Shown here: one piece after another, positions 9,553-19,275 of the stretch
Numbering within the stretch: the stretch's first letter is position 1
Layout: each line of letters begins with the position of its first letter
Origin: Candidatus Gastranaerophilales bacterium
Lineage (GTDB): Bacteria > Cyanobacteriota > Vampirovibrionia > Gastranaerophilales > Gastranaerophilaceae
Assembly (NCBI GenBank): GCA_944326565.1
Contig: CALVEL010000001.1
Span: forward strand, 124,001-188,000
Direction of reading: 5' to 3'
Length of the DNA: 64,000 nt
The notes under the pieces: model-generated
The model's input: only the letters and a program-made list of their open reading frames with translations
Database searches by the model: none
What the model was told of the DNA's origin: nothing
Position numbers and translations under genes: made by a program

Positions 9553-12500
9553 ATGACTCAAAAAAACGCTAGAAATATGAAACTTGTACTTTCAGCGCTA
9601 ACATTGTGTCTTGTCGCTCAGCAATCAATAACATCACAGGCTTCAGCGAGTATGATCACAGGTGTAAAACCTGAAGATATGGGTGGAGGTCACAATAGAT
9701 ACGATATAACACCTGAAGGTCTTTTTGGAAACAAAGATATTGGATTCAAAACATATGGTAACTTCAAACTTGATGAAGGTGATGTTGCTAACCTTATTTT
9801 CAATTATTACGGAAAAGATATTTCAAAGTTTGTAAACTTAGTTGATAATCAAATAGATATTAACGGTATAGTAAACGCTGTCAATGCAAATGGACAATTT
9901 AACGGTGGAAATGTAATGTTTATTTCACCAAAAGGTATGGTTGTCGGTGCATCAGGTGTATTAAATGTCGGCTCATTAACAGTTTTGACTCCAGATCAGA
10001 AAAAATATGAGGATTTCGTAAAAGATCCAAGTATAAGAACTGATTTGTCAGATTTATATTCAGAAGGTACGGGTACTGTTACTATTGACGGTAAAGTAAT
10101 TGCACGTGGTGATGTTGATATTAGAGCTGCAGCTGTGAATATTAACAATTCAATAATGGCAGGTGTAGGAAATAATAATGAAGTATTTACGACTAATAGG
10201 CAGGCAGATATTTTATTTAACAGCCTTGTAAATACAGACAATTTGAAACCTGGAAATAGCTTTGCAAGTGATAACGGCAATATAAAAATTACCGCATACT
10301 CAGGCGATGCTGGTGTAAAACTGGCACAAGGTTCTACTCTTAAAAATTTTGGTAAAGGTAATATTGAAGTAACAAGTAAAGGTTCTCAAGGTATAATTGC
10401 AGACGGTGATATAAAAAATCCTAACGGCAATGTAATTTTGACAACCACAAACGGTTCAATAGAAGTAAATGGAAATGTTGTAAATCGAAATGGAAATATT
10501 CAAGCTGATAGTGCAAATGGCATATATTTAGCTCAAAATGCAGAATTGAATAATAAAAACGGTGATATTACACTCAAAAATAAAGGAACCAAAGGTATTG
10601 ATATCAAAGGTTCTATTGAAAATGTTGATGGTAACTTAACATTGGATAATACAGCAACAGGCGGTATTATAATTGACGGAGCTCCGGTAAACAACTCAAA
10701 CGGTGATATAACTATGAAAAATACCGGGGAAGATGGAACTATAATCAACGGTACTATAACAAATACCAATGGTAATTCAGTATATACAAATAAAGCAGGT
10801 TCAATTGTTGTTAATGGAAAAGTTAACAACAGTGACGGACTTATGAAATTTGATAATACTGGTAATGGAATTCAAGTCAACTATGGTGCTGATATATCAA
10901 ATACAAAAGGCAACACAGAAATTCTTAATACTGGTAAAGATGGTATTTTGGTAGAAGAGAATGCAAATATTATAAATAAAAGCGGTAATGTATTTGTATC
11001 AAATACCGGTGAAGGCGGTATGACTATAAACGGTAACGTGTCAAATACCAATGGTAATGCGGAGTTTGTAAATGAAGCAGGTTATTTAAGAGTAAATGGT
11101 ACTATAAGTAATAATGATAAATTACTTTCACTTAAAAATACTGGTTTAGGACTAAATATTAATGACAGTGCCTTGATTGATAGTGAAGGGCAACTTTTAA
11201 TCGATAACAGTGGTGTTGAAGGAATGAATATTTCCGGTACCATAAAAAGTATTGGTGATGCTGATATTATCAATTCAAACGGAAATTTAAATATTCATAA
11301 TGGTGCTGAAATTTCTCATAAATCAGTATCTAAAAATCATCTAAATATAACTAATTCAGGAAATCAATTATATATTGACGGTAATGTAATATCAGAAAAT
11401 GGTGAGATGAATATTTCAAATACCGGTGTTGGCGGATTACATATAGATAAAAATGCCGAAATAACAAACAAAGTTGTATCTGAAGATGACGAAATTCCAG
11501 TATTTGAAAAACATAATCCTAAATTAAATATAACTAACGACAGCATAGCTTCAATGGATATTGACGGCACAGTTAATGTTGAAGGCAGTTATTATAATAT
11601 AACAAATCTTGGTAACGGTTCATTAAACATTAACGAAAGCGGTGTCATAAACGGTAATATAGCAAAAGAATCATATATTACAAATAAAGGTGACGGCGGA
11701 TTAAATATTGCAGGTAATATCAATACAAATAATGGTTCAAGTGAAAATGGAATTCTTGATGCAGGTTTAACAATTCAAAATGATAATTTACAATCAGGAA
11801 TACATATTACCTCAACAGGTCATGTAAATTCAGAAAACTCAAATCATACATATATTTCAAATAATGGAGAAAAAGGAATTCTTGTAGATGGTAAAATTAC
11901 TCAAAATTCAGTATCAGGTATTCCTAATTCTTTAAAAGTAACAAATTCAGGTCGTGATGGAATAACTATTACATCAGAAGGTCGCGTAAATAATACCTCA
12001 AGTACTTATATTGAAAATAGTGGTAAAGAAGGCATTAAAGTCGCTGGTCTTATTAATACAAATGGATTGAATGTTGAAAATTCAAACTCAAATGTTGTAA
12101 TCGGTGACAAAACAAGAAATGATAATTACATAACATCAAGTGATGACGTAAATATTAATATAGACAATGGCAGTCTTTTAAATTATGGAGTTGATAAAAC
12201 TCTTATAAAAACAACTGATGGCGGAAACTTAAATATAGAAGTAATAGACGGCTCAGTTGGTCTTGATGATGGAAATAAAGGAACTTATATAGGTGTAGGA
12301 CCGGATTCAAGAGATTTTACAAGATCAATTAATGTAAATGTTGATGGTGCTATTTCTGCAACTACTGAACAAAATCAGTCAAAAGAAGATTTGAATGTAA
12401 ATATAGCAGGCAAAAATTCTGATCTCAAAATTGATCATATAAAAGCAGATGGAAAAGTTATATTAACTACTGCTGATTTTGACGAAAGTAAAAACGGTTA

Positions 12501-14016
12501 TTCAATATTGAATGCATCTACAGATCCTACAAAAGCAAATATTGAAGGAAAAGGAATAGCATTAATAGCTAGTGATAAAATCGGTGATGAAGAAAATAAA
12601 TTAACTTTCAACCAAACCGCCGGTCAATTCAATACCGCTGGTTATGATTTGGATAAACTTGAATATACTCCAAATGCCGAATACGGTATGGATGTACTTG
12701 CAATAAATGATATCAATATTAAAGGTCAGGATGACAAATACGATACAAATGTAGGTACAATGATTTCAAGAGAAGGTTCAATAAATGCTGAATTCTCAGG
12801 TAATACCTATATAAGAGAAGTTACTGCAGATAAAGGCTTGAATCTTGTAACTCGCGGTGCTGAATTTGTAATTGATAACTTAGGTACTGTTCCGAATACT
12901 CCTGAGGATTATTTCGGACCGAATGGAGATATAGCCCCAGATACAGTTATTGTGAAAGCTTTGGATATAAATCCGAATACAAGGGTTGATGATGCAGGGC
13001 TTGTAGATGGTATACATAGTCATTGGGCAGATTCTCATATCATTATAAAAAATGGTAAAGTTGATGATAATGCGAAAATTGTATTGACAGGTGATAATGT
13101 CTATGCTGGCGGATATCGTTTCTATATGGGTAAAGAAAGAAACGAAGAAGGTAAAACATATTGGGTATATGACGACAGAACTGCAATGACTGATATGAGT
13201 GGTAATGATCCAACAATAAGAGTAAATGCAGTAAGAGAAGATGATGTAACATCAATAGGTAGACAAGAAGAAGAACGTAATTACTATACAGGTGGTAGTG
13301 TTCAGGAAGATGAACCTTGGTACGGAGATGATGACGATGATGACGATCATTTAATTGTACCAGAACCTGGAGACGATGACGATGATGATGGTCCAGTCCC
13401 TGGAGATGATGACGATGATGATGACGGTCCAGTCCCTGGAGACGATGACGATGATGATGACGGTCCAGTCCCTGGAGACGATGACGATGATGATGACGGT
13501 CCAGTCCCCGGTGACGATGACGATGATGATGACGGTCCAGTCCCCGGTGACGATGATGATGATGATGATGACGGTCCAGTCCCCGGTGACGATGATGACG
13601 ATGATGATCATGGCGTAACTATGGATGATGCAAAACGTACTTGGAAAAAAGTTATCGCTGATAACATCAACGTTGTAGATAAGCGTCAATATATGAGATT
13701 TAACATAGATTCAAATAATATTCCTGTTCAATTTGAAACAAATGGTAAAATTTCATCATTAGTTGATATATCAAGAGGCGGTATTGCGGTAACTCACAAT
13801 AATAGTTTGAAAGTCGGTGATGTAATTCCTGTACATATTACTTATGGTGATGTAGACATACATACTGATGTAAAAATAGTTACAGCCTCAGATGTAAGGG
13901 CTGGTGCAGAATTTGTAAATCTTGACAGCGCTGCTGCAAACAGAATTTTATATTTGAACTTGCTTTTAGAAGAACAGCAAATGCTTTCAGCTAATGGTGC
14001 AGGTAAACAAATATAA
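9553..14016 (+). CDS. Giant secreted filamentous-haemagglutinin-type adhesin with Asp-rich repeats and C-terminal PilZ domain
   Basis: 1487 residues. Residues 1-33 form a signal peptide (LVLSALTLCLVAQQS, then SQASA). Residues 35-170 resemble the FHA/TPS secretion domain (GNVMFISPKGMVVGASGVLN). Residues 200-1000 are short repeats of the type NTxGNxxxxN, as expected of a beta-helix stalk; the style recalls LktA-family filamentous adhesins. Residues 1259-1352 are Asp-rich, with six GPVPG-D7/8 units. The last 110 residues form a PilZ domain with both c-di-GMP motifs intact: R1378-QYM-R1382 and D1405-I-S-R-G-G1410. A PilZ domain on an exported protein is unexpected. No TpsB partner is nearby. A terminator follows the gene. 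Confidence 0.88.
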   Translation: MTQKNARNMKLVLSALTLCLVAQQSITSQASASMITGVKPEDMGGGHNRYDITPEGLFGNKDIGFKTYGNFKLDEGDVANLIFNYYGKDISKFVNLVDNQIDINGIVNAVNANGQFNGGNVMFISPKGMVVGASGVLNVGSLTVLTPDQKKYEDFVKDPSIRTDLSDLYSEGTGTVTIDGKVIARGDVDIRAAAVNINNSIMAGVGNNNEVFTTNRQADILFNSLVNTDNLKPGNSFASDNGNIKITAYSGDAGVKLAQGSTLKNFGKGNIEVTSKGSQGIIADGDIKNPNGNVILTTTNGSIEVNGNVVNRNGNIQADSANGIYLAQNAELNNKNGDITLKNKGTKGIDIKGSIENVDGNLTLDNTATGGIIIDGAPVNNSNGDITMKNTGEDGTIINGTITNTNGNSVYTNKAGSIVVNGKVNNSDGLMKFDNTGNGIQVNYGADISNTKGNTEILNTGKDGILVEENANIINKSGNVFVSNTGEGGMTINGNVSNTNGNAEFVNEAGYLRVNGTISNNDKLLSLKNTGLGLNINDSALIDSEGQLLIDNSGVEGMNISGTIKSIGDADIINSNGNLNIHNGAEISHKSVSKNHLNITNSGNQLYIDGNVISENGEMNISNTGVGGLHIDKNAEITNKVVSEDDEIPVFEKHNPKLNITNDSIASMDIDGTVNVEGSYYNITNLGNGSLNINESGVINGNIAKESYITNKGDGGLNIAGNINTNNGSSENGILDAGLTIQNDNLQSGIHITSTGHVNSENSNHTYISNNGEKGILVDGKITQNSVSGIPNSLKVTNSGRDGITITSEGRVNNTSSTYIENSGKEGIKVAGLINTNGLNVENSNSNVVIGDKTRNDNYITSSDDVNINIDNGSLLNYGVDKTLIKTTDGGNLNIEVIDGSVGLDDGNKGTYIGVGPDSRDFTRSINVNVDGAISATTEQNQSKEDLNVNIAGKNSDLKIDHIKADGKVILTTADFDESKNGYSILNASTDPTKANIEGKGIALIASDKIGDEENKLTFNQTAGQFNTAGYDLDKLEYTPNAEYGMDVLAINDINIKGQDDKYDTNVGTMISREGSINAEFSGNTYIREVTADKGLNLVTRGAEFVIDNLGTVPNTPEDYFGPNGDIAPDTVIVKALDINPNTRVDDAGLVDGIHSHWADSHIIIKNGKVDDNAKIVLTGDNVYAGGYRFYMGKERNEEGKTYWVYDDRTAMTDMSGNDPTIRVNAVREDDVTSIGRQEEERNYYTGGSVQEDEPWYGDDDDDDDHLIVPEPGDDDDDDGPVPGDDDDDDDGPVPGDDDDDDDGPVPGDDDDDDDGPVPGDDDDDDDGPVPGDDDDDDDDGPVPGDDDDDDDHGVTMDDAKRTWKKVIADNINVVDKRQYMRFNIDSNNIPVQFETNGKISSLVDISRGGIAVTHNNSLKVGDVIPVHITYGDVDIHTDVKIVTASDVRAGAEFVNLDSAAANRILYLNLLLEEQQMLSANGAGKQI
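13390..13608 (+). repeat. Minisatellite encoding six GPVPG-Asp(7-8) units
   Basis: Tandem array within the adhesin gene: five units of 36 bases and one of 39, each encoding GPVPG followed by seven or eight Asp. Codons alternate GAT/GAC, and the GTCCAGTCCC(T/C)GG core is nearly identical between units. Unit number and Asp number could vary by slippage without loss of frame, because units are multiples of three. Confidence 0.9.
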
Positions 14017-14035
14017 ATTTCGAATAAAATATAAA

Positions 14036-14072
14036 AACAACAGACTTATTTTACATAGGTCTGTTGTTTTTT
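14036..14072 (+). terminator. Rho-independent terminator after the adhesin gene
   Basis: Perfect 10-bp stem (AACAACAGAC, 14036-14045, with GTCTGTTGTT, 14059-14068), a 13-base loop, and a T run to 14072. Confidence 0.85.
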
Positions 14073-14172
14073 AATTTAATGGCTGTTTATTATAAATCTT
14101 TTAAATTTGCTTTAAAAAAATATTTTTGTTAGAATTGATATGTAAATAATTATTGATGAGGGAGAAATAACT

Positions 14173-14985
14173 ATGAAATTAATGGAAGGTAAAAAGGGTG
14201 TTATTTTTGGAGTTTCAAATACTCATGGTATTGCATATGCTATAGCAAGACAGCTCTATGAAGCAGGTGCTGATATCGCATTTACTTATGCAGGCGAGCC
14301 AATGGAAAAAAGAGTTCGTCCGCTTGCAGAAGAAATGGGCGCTAAAATTATTATGAACTGTGATGTTACCAAAGAAGATGAAGTCGCAGCTGTATTCAAA
14401 GAATGCGAAAGAGTATATGGAAAAATAGATTTTGTAGTACATGCCGTAGCTTTTGCCGCAAAAGAAGATTTACAAGGCAGATTTATTGATACTTCTCGTG
14501 CTGGCTGGGATCTTGCAATGGGTGTAAGTGCTTATTCACTTATTTCTCTGTGTAAACATGCAGAACCTATTATGAACGAAGGTGGATCTATATTTGCTCT
14601 TACATATTTAGGTTCAGAATATGTTGTAGCAAACTACAACATCATGGGTGTAGCAAAAGCAGCATTAGAATCTTCAATGAGATACTTAGCAGCTGATCTT
14701 GGTAAAAAAGGTATTAGAGTTAACTGTATTTCAGCAGGTGCAGTTAAAACGCTTGCAGCTAAAGGTATTTCAGGATTTGACAAAATGCTTAAAGCTGCTG
14801 TCGCTAAAGCACCTCTTGGACGTAATGTTTCACTTGATGATGTCGGCAAAGCAGGTCTATACTTGGCTTCAGATTTATCAACAGGTACAACAGGTCAGAT
14901 TTTGTACGTAGATTGCGGATGTCATGCTGTGTATGCATCATTAGATGAAATGGAAATTATCGCAAATTCTATTCCAAAGGCATAA
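14173..14985 (+). CDS. fabI: Enoyl-[acyl-carrier-protein] reductase FabI (NADH)
   Basis: Catalyses the last reduction of each fatty-acid elongation cycle. The 270-residue length and landmarks fit FabI: the N-terminal nucleotide-binding segment GVSNTHGIAYAIARQL, then FVVHAVAF, and the catalytic Tyr-x6-Lys in NYNIMGVAKAALE. IRVNCISAGAVKTLAAKGI follows, as in FabI proteins. FabI is the triclosan-sensitive isozyme in studied bacteria. A hairpin terminator follows at 15010, so it appears to be transcribed alone. Confidence 0.95.
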   Translation: MKLMEGKKGVIFGVSNTHGIAYAIARQLYEAGADIAFTYAGEPMEKRVRPLAEEMGAKIIMNCDVTKEDEVAAVFKECERVYGKIDFVVHAVAFAAKEDLQGRFIDTSRAGWDLAMGVSAYSLISLCKHAEPIMNEGGSIFALTYLGSEYVVANYNIMGVAKAALESSMRYLAADLGKKGIRVNCISAGAVKTLAAKGISGFDKMLKAAVAKAPLGRNVSLDDVGKAGLYLASDLSTGTTGQILYVDCGCHAVYASLDEMEIIANSIPKA

Positions 14986-15009
14986 TCAATTTCAAATACA
15001 ATTAAAATA

Positions 15010-15042
15010 AAAAAGACTGCCTTATTCAGGTGGTCTTTTTTT
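15010..15042 (+). terminator. Rho-independent terminator after fabI
   Basis: Stem of 12 pairs with two G-U wobbles (15010-15021 with 15029-15040), a 7-base loop, and a T run. Confidence 0.8.
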
Positions 15043-15174
15043 GTGTGGTAAAGTTAGATTTTTATAAGAAAAATAAAAGGATTTTATATTACGAAATAAC
15101 AGAAATAATATTTTTACTCAAATCTTTTTTTATGTTATTCTTTTATACAGAAGTGTAATAAAGAAGGATAGAAA

Positions 15175-17829
15175 ATGACAGAGACTGCAATAAAAATAGA
15201 GGATTTACCAACAGTATATGACCCAAAGGCAACTGAAGAAAGTATTTACAAATTTTGGGAAGATGGCGGATTTTTCAAAGCTGATGCGACAAGCAACAAA
15301 CCACATTATTCTATTGTAATACCTCCTCCAAATGTAACAGGAGTTCTTCATATGGGTCATGCTCTTGATGAAACATTGCAGGATATTCTAACCCGCTACC
15401 ATAGAATGTCAGGTTATGAAACACTTTGGCTTCCCGGAACCGATCATGCGGGAATTGCTACTCAAAATGTAGTTGAGAAAAAGTTGCGTGAAAAAGGACT
15501 TTCAAGATACGATTTAGGTCGTGAAAAGTTTTTGGAAGAAACTTGGAAATGGGCAAATAAGCATAAATCTGCCATTTTAGATCAATGCAAACGTTTAGGA
15601 GCTTCTTTTGACCGTTCAAGAGAAAGATTTACTTTTGATGAAGGTTGTTCAAAGGCTGTTAAAGAAGTTTTCGTAAGACTTTATGAAAAAGGTTTGATTT
15701 ATAAAGGTAAATACATTGTAAACTGGTGTCCCAGATGTAACAGTGCGATTTCGGACGTTGAAACCGAATACGTAACTGAACAAGGACATATGTGGGAAAT
15801 TTCATACCCCCTAAAAGGTGAATCAGGTGCGATAATTGTTGCAACGACAAGACCTGAAACAATTTTTGGTGATGTTGCAATTGCAGTCCACCCATCTGAC
15901 CATAAGTATTCTGAACTTGTAGGCAAAACAGTTGTAATTCCGCTTTCAGGACGTGAAATCCCGATTATTGCAGATGAATATGTAGACAAGAACTTTGGTA
16001 CTGGTGCTGTAAAAATTACACCAGCACATGACCCGAACGATTATGAAGTTGGCAAACGTCACAATTTAAAACCGATTTGGGTAATTGACGAAGAAGGCAA
16101 GATGAAAGCATGCGGTGAAGTTCCGCCTGAACTCCATGGGTTAGACAGATATGAAGCAAGAGAAAAAATTATCGGAATGCTTTCTTATAAGAATTTCTTG
16201 TTAAGAACTCGTGATCATGAGCATAATGTCGGCAAGTGCCAACGCTGTGGAACAACAATAGAGCCTTTGCTTTCTGAACAATGGTTCGTTAAAATGGAAC
16301 CGCTTGCGAAAGAAGCTATAGCCGCAGTAAAAGACGGACGCATAAAGTTTGTTCCTGACAGATGGGAAAAAAATTACCTAGGATGGATGGAAAATATTCG
16401 TGATTGGTGTATTTCACGTCAATTGTGGTGGGGGCATCAAATTCCTGCATATTACCATAAAGTAACAGGCGAAATGGTTGTTGCAAGAGAAAACCCGGAT
16501 CCTGAAAATTACGTACAAGATCCTGATGTTTTAGATACCTGGTTTTCTTCAGGTTTGTGGCCATTCTCTACTATGGGCTGGCCAAACACTGATTCTGAGG
16601 ACTTTAAAAAATTCTACCCGACAACAACTTTAGTTACAGGTTTTGATATTATTTTCTTCTGGGTTGCCAGAATGATTACTATGGGACTTGAATTTACAGG
16701 CAAGGCACCGTTTTCTACCGTTTATATCCACGGACTTATAAGAGATGAAAAAGGTCAGAAAATGTCAAAATCAAAAGGTAATACAATTGATCCTGTAGAA
16801 ATTATTGACAAATACGGTAGTGATGCATTGAGGTTTACGATGACTTCATTGTGTACTTACGGCGGACAGGATATCAAAGTAAGTGATGAGCGCTTTGAGT
16901 ACGGGCGTAATTTTGCAAATAAAATCTGGAACGCATCAAGATTTGTATTGATGAATTTATCAGGGGTTGATAACAAAGATATCGATTTTGACAATCTTAC
17001 AATTGCTGATAAATGGATTTTGAATGAGTTAAATAATACATCAAAAGAAGTTAATGAAAATATTAAAACTTATAGAATTGGTGAGACAGCGCATGTTTTG
17101 TATGATTTCTTCTGGAATAAATACTGTGATTGGTATGTAGAAATTGCAAAAATTCAATTGCAGGATGATTCATTAAAACTTAATACACAAAGAGTATTAA
17201 GATATGTTCTGGATATGTCTTTAAGAATGCTTCATCCTATAATGCCGCATATCACTGAACGTGTATGGCAGTTGATTCCTAAACAGACTGATTGTAAAGC
17301 TTTAATTATAGCTCAATACCCTGTGTATAGCGAAAAATTAAGTTATCCAAAAGAAACAAAAGAAATGGAATTGGTATTTGAGACTATTAAATCTTTAAGA
17401 AATCTTCGTCAAGGTTTCAATATCGCAATGTCTGTGAAATTTGATATAGAAATTCGTGCAGAAAAAGACGAAAAGCCTATATTTGAAGAAATTGAAGCAT
17501 ATATAAAACGTCTTGCACGTGTTGAAAATATAAAATACGGTAGTGATTTGACGGAAGCCCCTAAAAAATCTGCAACAGCAGTAGTTTGGGCATCAAAAAT
17601 TATAGTTCCGTTAGAAAACTTGATTGATTTCAATGAAGAAATAGCTCGTCAGCAAAAGAAATTGGATAAATTGACAGGAGAAAAGAAATCTCTTGCTGGC
17701 AGAATTAATAATCCGAAATTTGTTGCTAATGCTCCTCAAGAGCTTATTCAACAAACAAAAGCAAGAATTGAAGAAATTACAATTCAGGAAAATACAATTC
17801 AAGAGTTGATCAATTCACTAAAAAATTAA
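15175..17829 (+). CDS. valS: Valine--tRNA ligase
   Basis: Class I aminoacyl-tRNA synthetase, 884 residues as usual for bacterial ValRS. The HIGH-type motif is in PPPNVTGVLHMGHAL (about 51-65) and KMSKSKGN is near 528. The editing domain includes TTRPETIFGD and DPNDYEVGKRH. A zinc-type pair WCPRCNSAIS and GKCQRCGTTI is present. The C-terminal 60 residues are a Lys/Glu-rich coiled-coil arm typical of ValRS. AAGAAGG precedes the ATG. Confidence 0.97.
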   Translation: MTETAIKIEDLPTVYDPKATEESIYKFWEDGGFFKADATSNKPHYSIVIPPPNVTGVLHMGHALDETLQDILTRYHRMSGYETLWLPGTDHAGIATQNVVEKKLREKGLSRYDLGREKFLEETWKWANKHKSAILDQCKRLGASFDRSRERFTFDEGCSKAVKEVFVRLYEKGLIYKGKYIVNWCPRCNSAISDVETEYVTEQGHMWEISYPLKGESGAIIVATTRPETIFGDVAIAVHPSDHKYSELVGKTVVIPLSGREIPIIADEYVDKNFGTGAVKITPAHDPNDYEVGKRHNLKPIWVIDEEGKMKACGEVPPELHGLDRYEAREKIIGMLSYKNFLLRTRDHEHNVGKCQRCGTTIEPLLSEQWFVKMEPLAKEAIAAVKDGRIKFVPDRWEKNYLGWMENIRDWCISRQLWWGHQIPAYYHKVTGEMVVARENPDPENYVQDPDVLDTWFSSGLWPFSTMGWPNTDSEDFKKFYPTTTLVTGFDIIFFWVARMITMGLEFTGKAPFSTVYIHGLIRDEKGQKMSKSKGNTIDPVEIIDKYGSDALRFTMTSLCTYGGQDIKVSDERFEYGRNFANKIWNASRFVLMNLSGVDNKDIDFDNLTIADKWILNELNNTSKEVNENIKTYRIGETAHVLYDFFWNKYCDWYVEIAKIQLQDDSLKLNTQRVLRYVLDMSLRMLHPIMPHITERVWQLIPKQTDCKALIIAQYPVYSEKLSYPKETKEMELVFETIKSLRNLRQGFNIAMSVKFDIEIRAEKDEKPIFEEIEAYIKRLARVENIKYGSDLTEAPKKSATAVVWASKIIVPLENLIDFNEEIARQQKKLDKLTGEKKSLAGRINNPKFVANAPQELIQQTKARIEEITIQENTIQELINSLKN

Positions 17830-17911
17830 ATATTTGCATAAAAAATTATTAATTTTATTTCCGGCTCAATTCGTATCTTTTTTAAATTTTGTTAACGAAA
17901 GTTAAAAAAGA

Positions 17912-17940
17912 TTTACAAATTGACAAAATTTTGTTACAAT
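17912..17940 (+). promoter_or_regulatory. Sigma70-type promoter of rpsA
   Basis: TTTACA (17912-17917), a 17-base spacer, and TACAAT (17935-17940), ending 41 bases before the rpsA ATG. A second TTGACA begins at 17920 but has no -10 box at good spacing. Confidence 0.6.
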
Positions 17941-17981
17941 AAATTATGTAATTAGTTAATGTCGGTGACAATGGAGTAAAG

Positions 17982-19040
17982 ATGGCATCAAGTGAATTAG
18001 ATTTTGAAGAATTGTTGAAACAGTATGATTATAATTTTCAGAAAGGCGATCTTGTAAAAGGATTGGTCTGTGGCTATGACAGTCAAGGGGTAATGGTAGA
18101 TATAGGAGCTAAAACTATTGCCGTTGTTCCGACTCGTGAAGCTGTTGATAAAGATGAAAATATAGAAACTAAATTAGAAAAAGGTAAAGAATACGAATTT
18201 TTGATTATAAAAGAAGAAGATGAAGATGGTAAATTTCTTCTTTCTCGTAAAAAAGTCGATTTTGCTTATGCTTGGAAAGAATTGGAAAAAGCTAAAGCTG
18301 CAGATGAGACTATTCTTGGTACTATTGCAGGAATTGTTAAAGGTGGAGTATTAGTAGAAATTTCAGGTGTAAGAGGTTTTGTTCCGTCCTCTCAATTGAG
18401 AAGTAAAGAAACGGATTTTGAAGTTGGCGGAAAACTAGAATTAAAAATATTAACTCTTGATAATCAGCAAAATAACTTCATTTTGTCAAATAAAAAAGTC
18501 TATGAAGACAGTGCTGTTGAAGCAAGAAAAAATGTCTTTTCACAAATTGAGCCTGGTCAAATAGTTAAAGGTGATGTTGTAAGAATAACAGATTTCGGCG
18601 CATTTATTGATTTGGGCGGAATTGACGGACTTCTTCCATTATCACAATTAAGCTGGAGATGGATAGATCACCCAACAGATATCTTAAAAGTAGGTGATAA
18701 AATTGATGTGGAAGTAATTGCTGTAGATCACGATAAGCAAAGAGTTTCTCTAAGTCTTAAAAATCTTGAGCCTGATCCTTGGCTTGAAGCTGAAAAACAA
18801 ATTAAAGAAGGCGATAAGCTTGAGGGGACTATTACAAGAATTAAACACTTTGGGGCTTTTGTTGAAGTATTCCCGGGTGTTGAAGCCCTTTTACCACATA
18901 ATGAAGTAGTTGAATTGCAAAATCAAAAAGATTGTATTTTACAAGTAGGTGATAAAATTGAAACTTATATTCTAAAATTCAATCCTACTGATAAGAGAAT
19001 TGCATTAACGGTAAACGAGCCTAATGCTTCAGAAGAATAG
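17982..19040 (+). CDS. rpsA: 30S ribosomal protein S1
   Basis: RNA-binding ribosomal protein with consecutive S1 (OB-fold) domains, at about residues 20-90, 105-170, 188-258 and 272-345. The clearest is the third, with GDVVRITDFGAFIDLGGIDG followed by LPLSQLSW. At 352 residues it is a four-domain form, shorter than the six-domain proteobacterial protein and closer to the shorter S1 of cyanobacteria and Gram-positive bacteria. The strong upstream promoter and the terminator at 19060 suggest a single-gene transcript. Confidence 0.92.
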   Translation: MASSELDFEELLKQYDYNFQKGDLVKGLVCGYDSQGVMVDIGAKTIAVVPTREAVDKDENIETKLEKGKEYEFLIIKEEDEDGKFLLSRKKVDFAYAWKELEKAKAADETILGTIAGIVKGGVLVEISGVRGFVPSSQLRSKETDFEVGGKLELKILTLDNQQNNFILSNKKVYEDSAVEARKNVFSQIEPGQIVKGDVVRITDFGAFIDLGGIDGLLPLSQLSWRWIDHPTDILKVGDKIDVEVIAVDHDKQRVSLSLKNLEPDPWLEAEKQIKEGDKLEGTITRIKHFGAFVEVFPGVEALLPHNEVVELQNQKDCILQVGDKIETYILKFNPTDKRIALTVNEPNASEE

Positions 19041-19059
19041 TTAATAAAAAAATAAAAAA

Positions 19060-19088
19060 GCGCTGTCATAAATTAGACAGCGCTTTTT
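19060..19088 (+). terminator. Rho-independent terminator after rpsA
   Basis: Perfect 8-bp GC-rich stem GCGCTGTC/GACAGCGC (19060-19067 and 19076-19083), an 8-base loop, then T5. Confidence 0.9.
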
Positions 19089-19275
19089 TATATACTTTAA
19101 ATAAATGAAAATTTTATTCCATGCTCCTATAAATGGAGTATTTTTATATATTAGATGTGTATATTTAAGAGGATATACCGTATAATTATTATAGATTATA
19201 TTGACTTTTGCAAAAATATAATTATATGTAAAAGTGAAGTAGGTAATAATGAGCTTTTTATAAGGAGAGAACTTT

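Noticed and set aside
13351..13689. Long frames on both strands over the Asp repeat (e.g. Met/Thr-rich 87 codons on +, Ile/Val-rich 112 codons on -)
   Set aside because: They are alternate-frame readings of the GAY repeat inside the adhesin gene and have no ribosome site.
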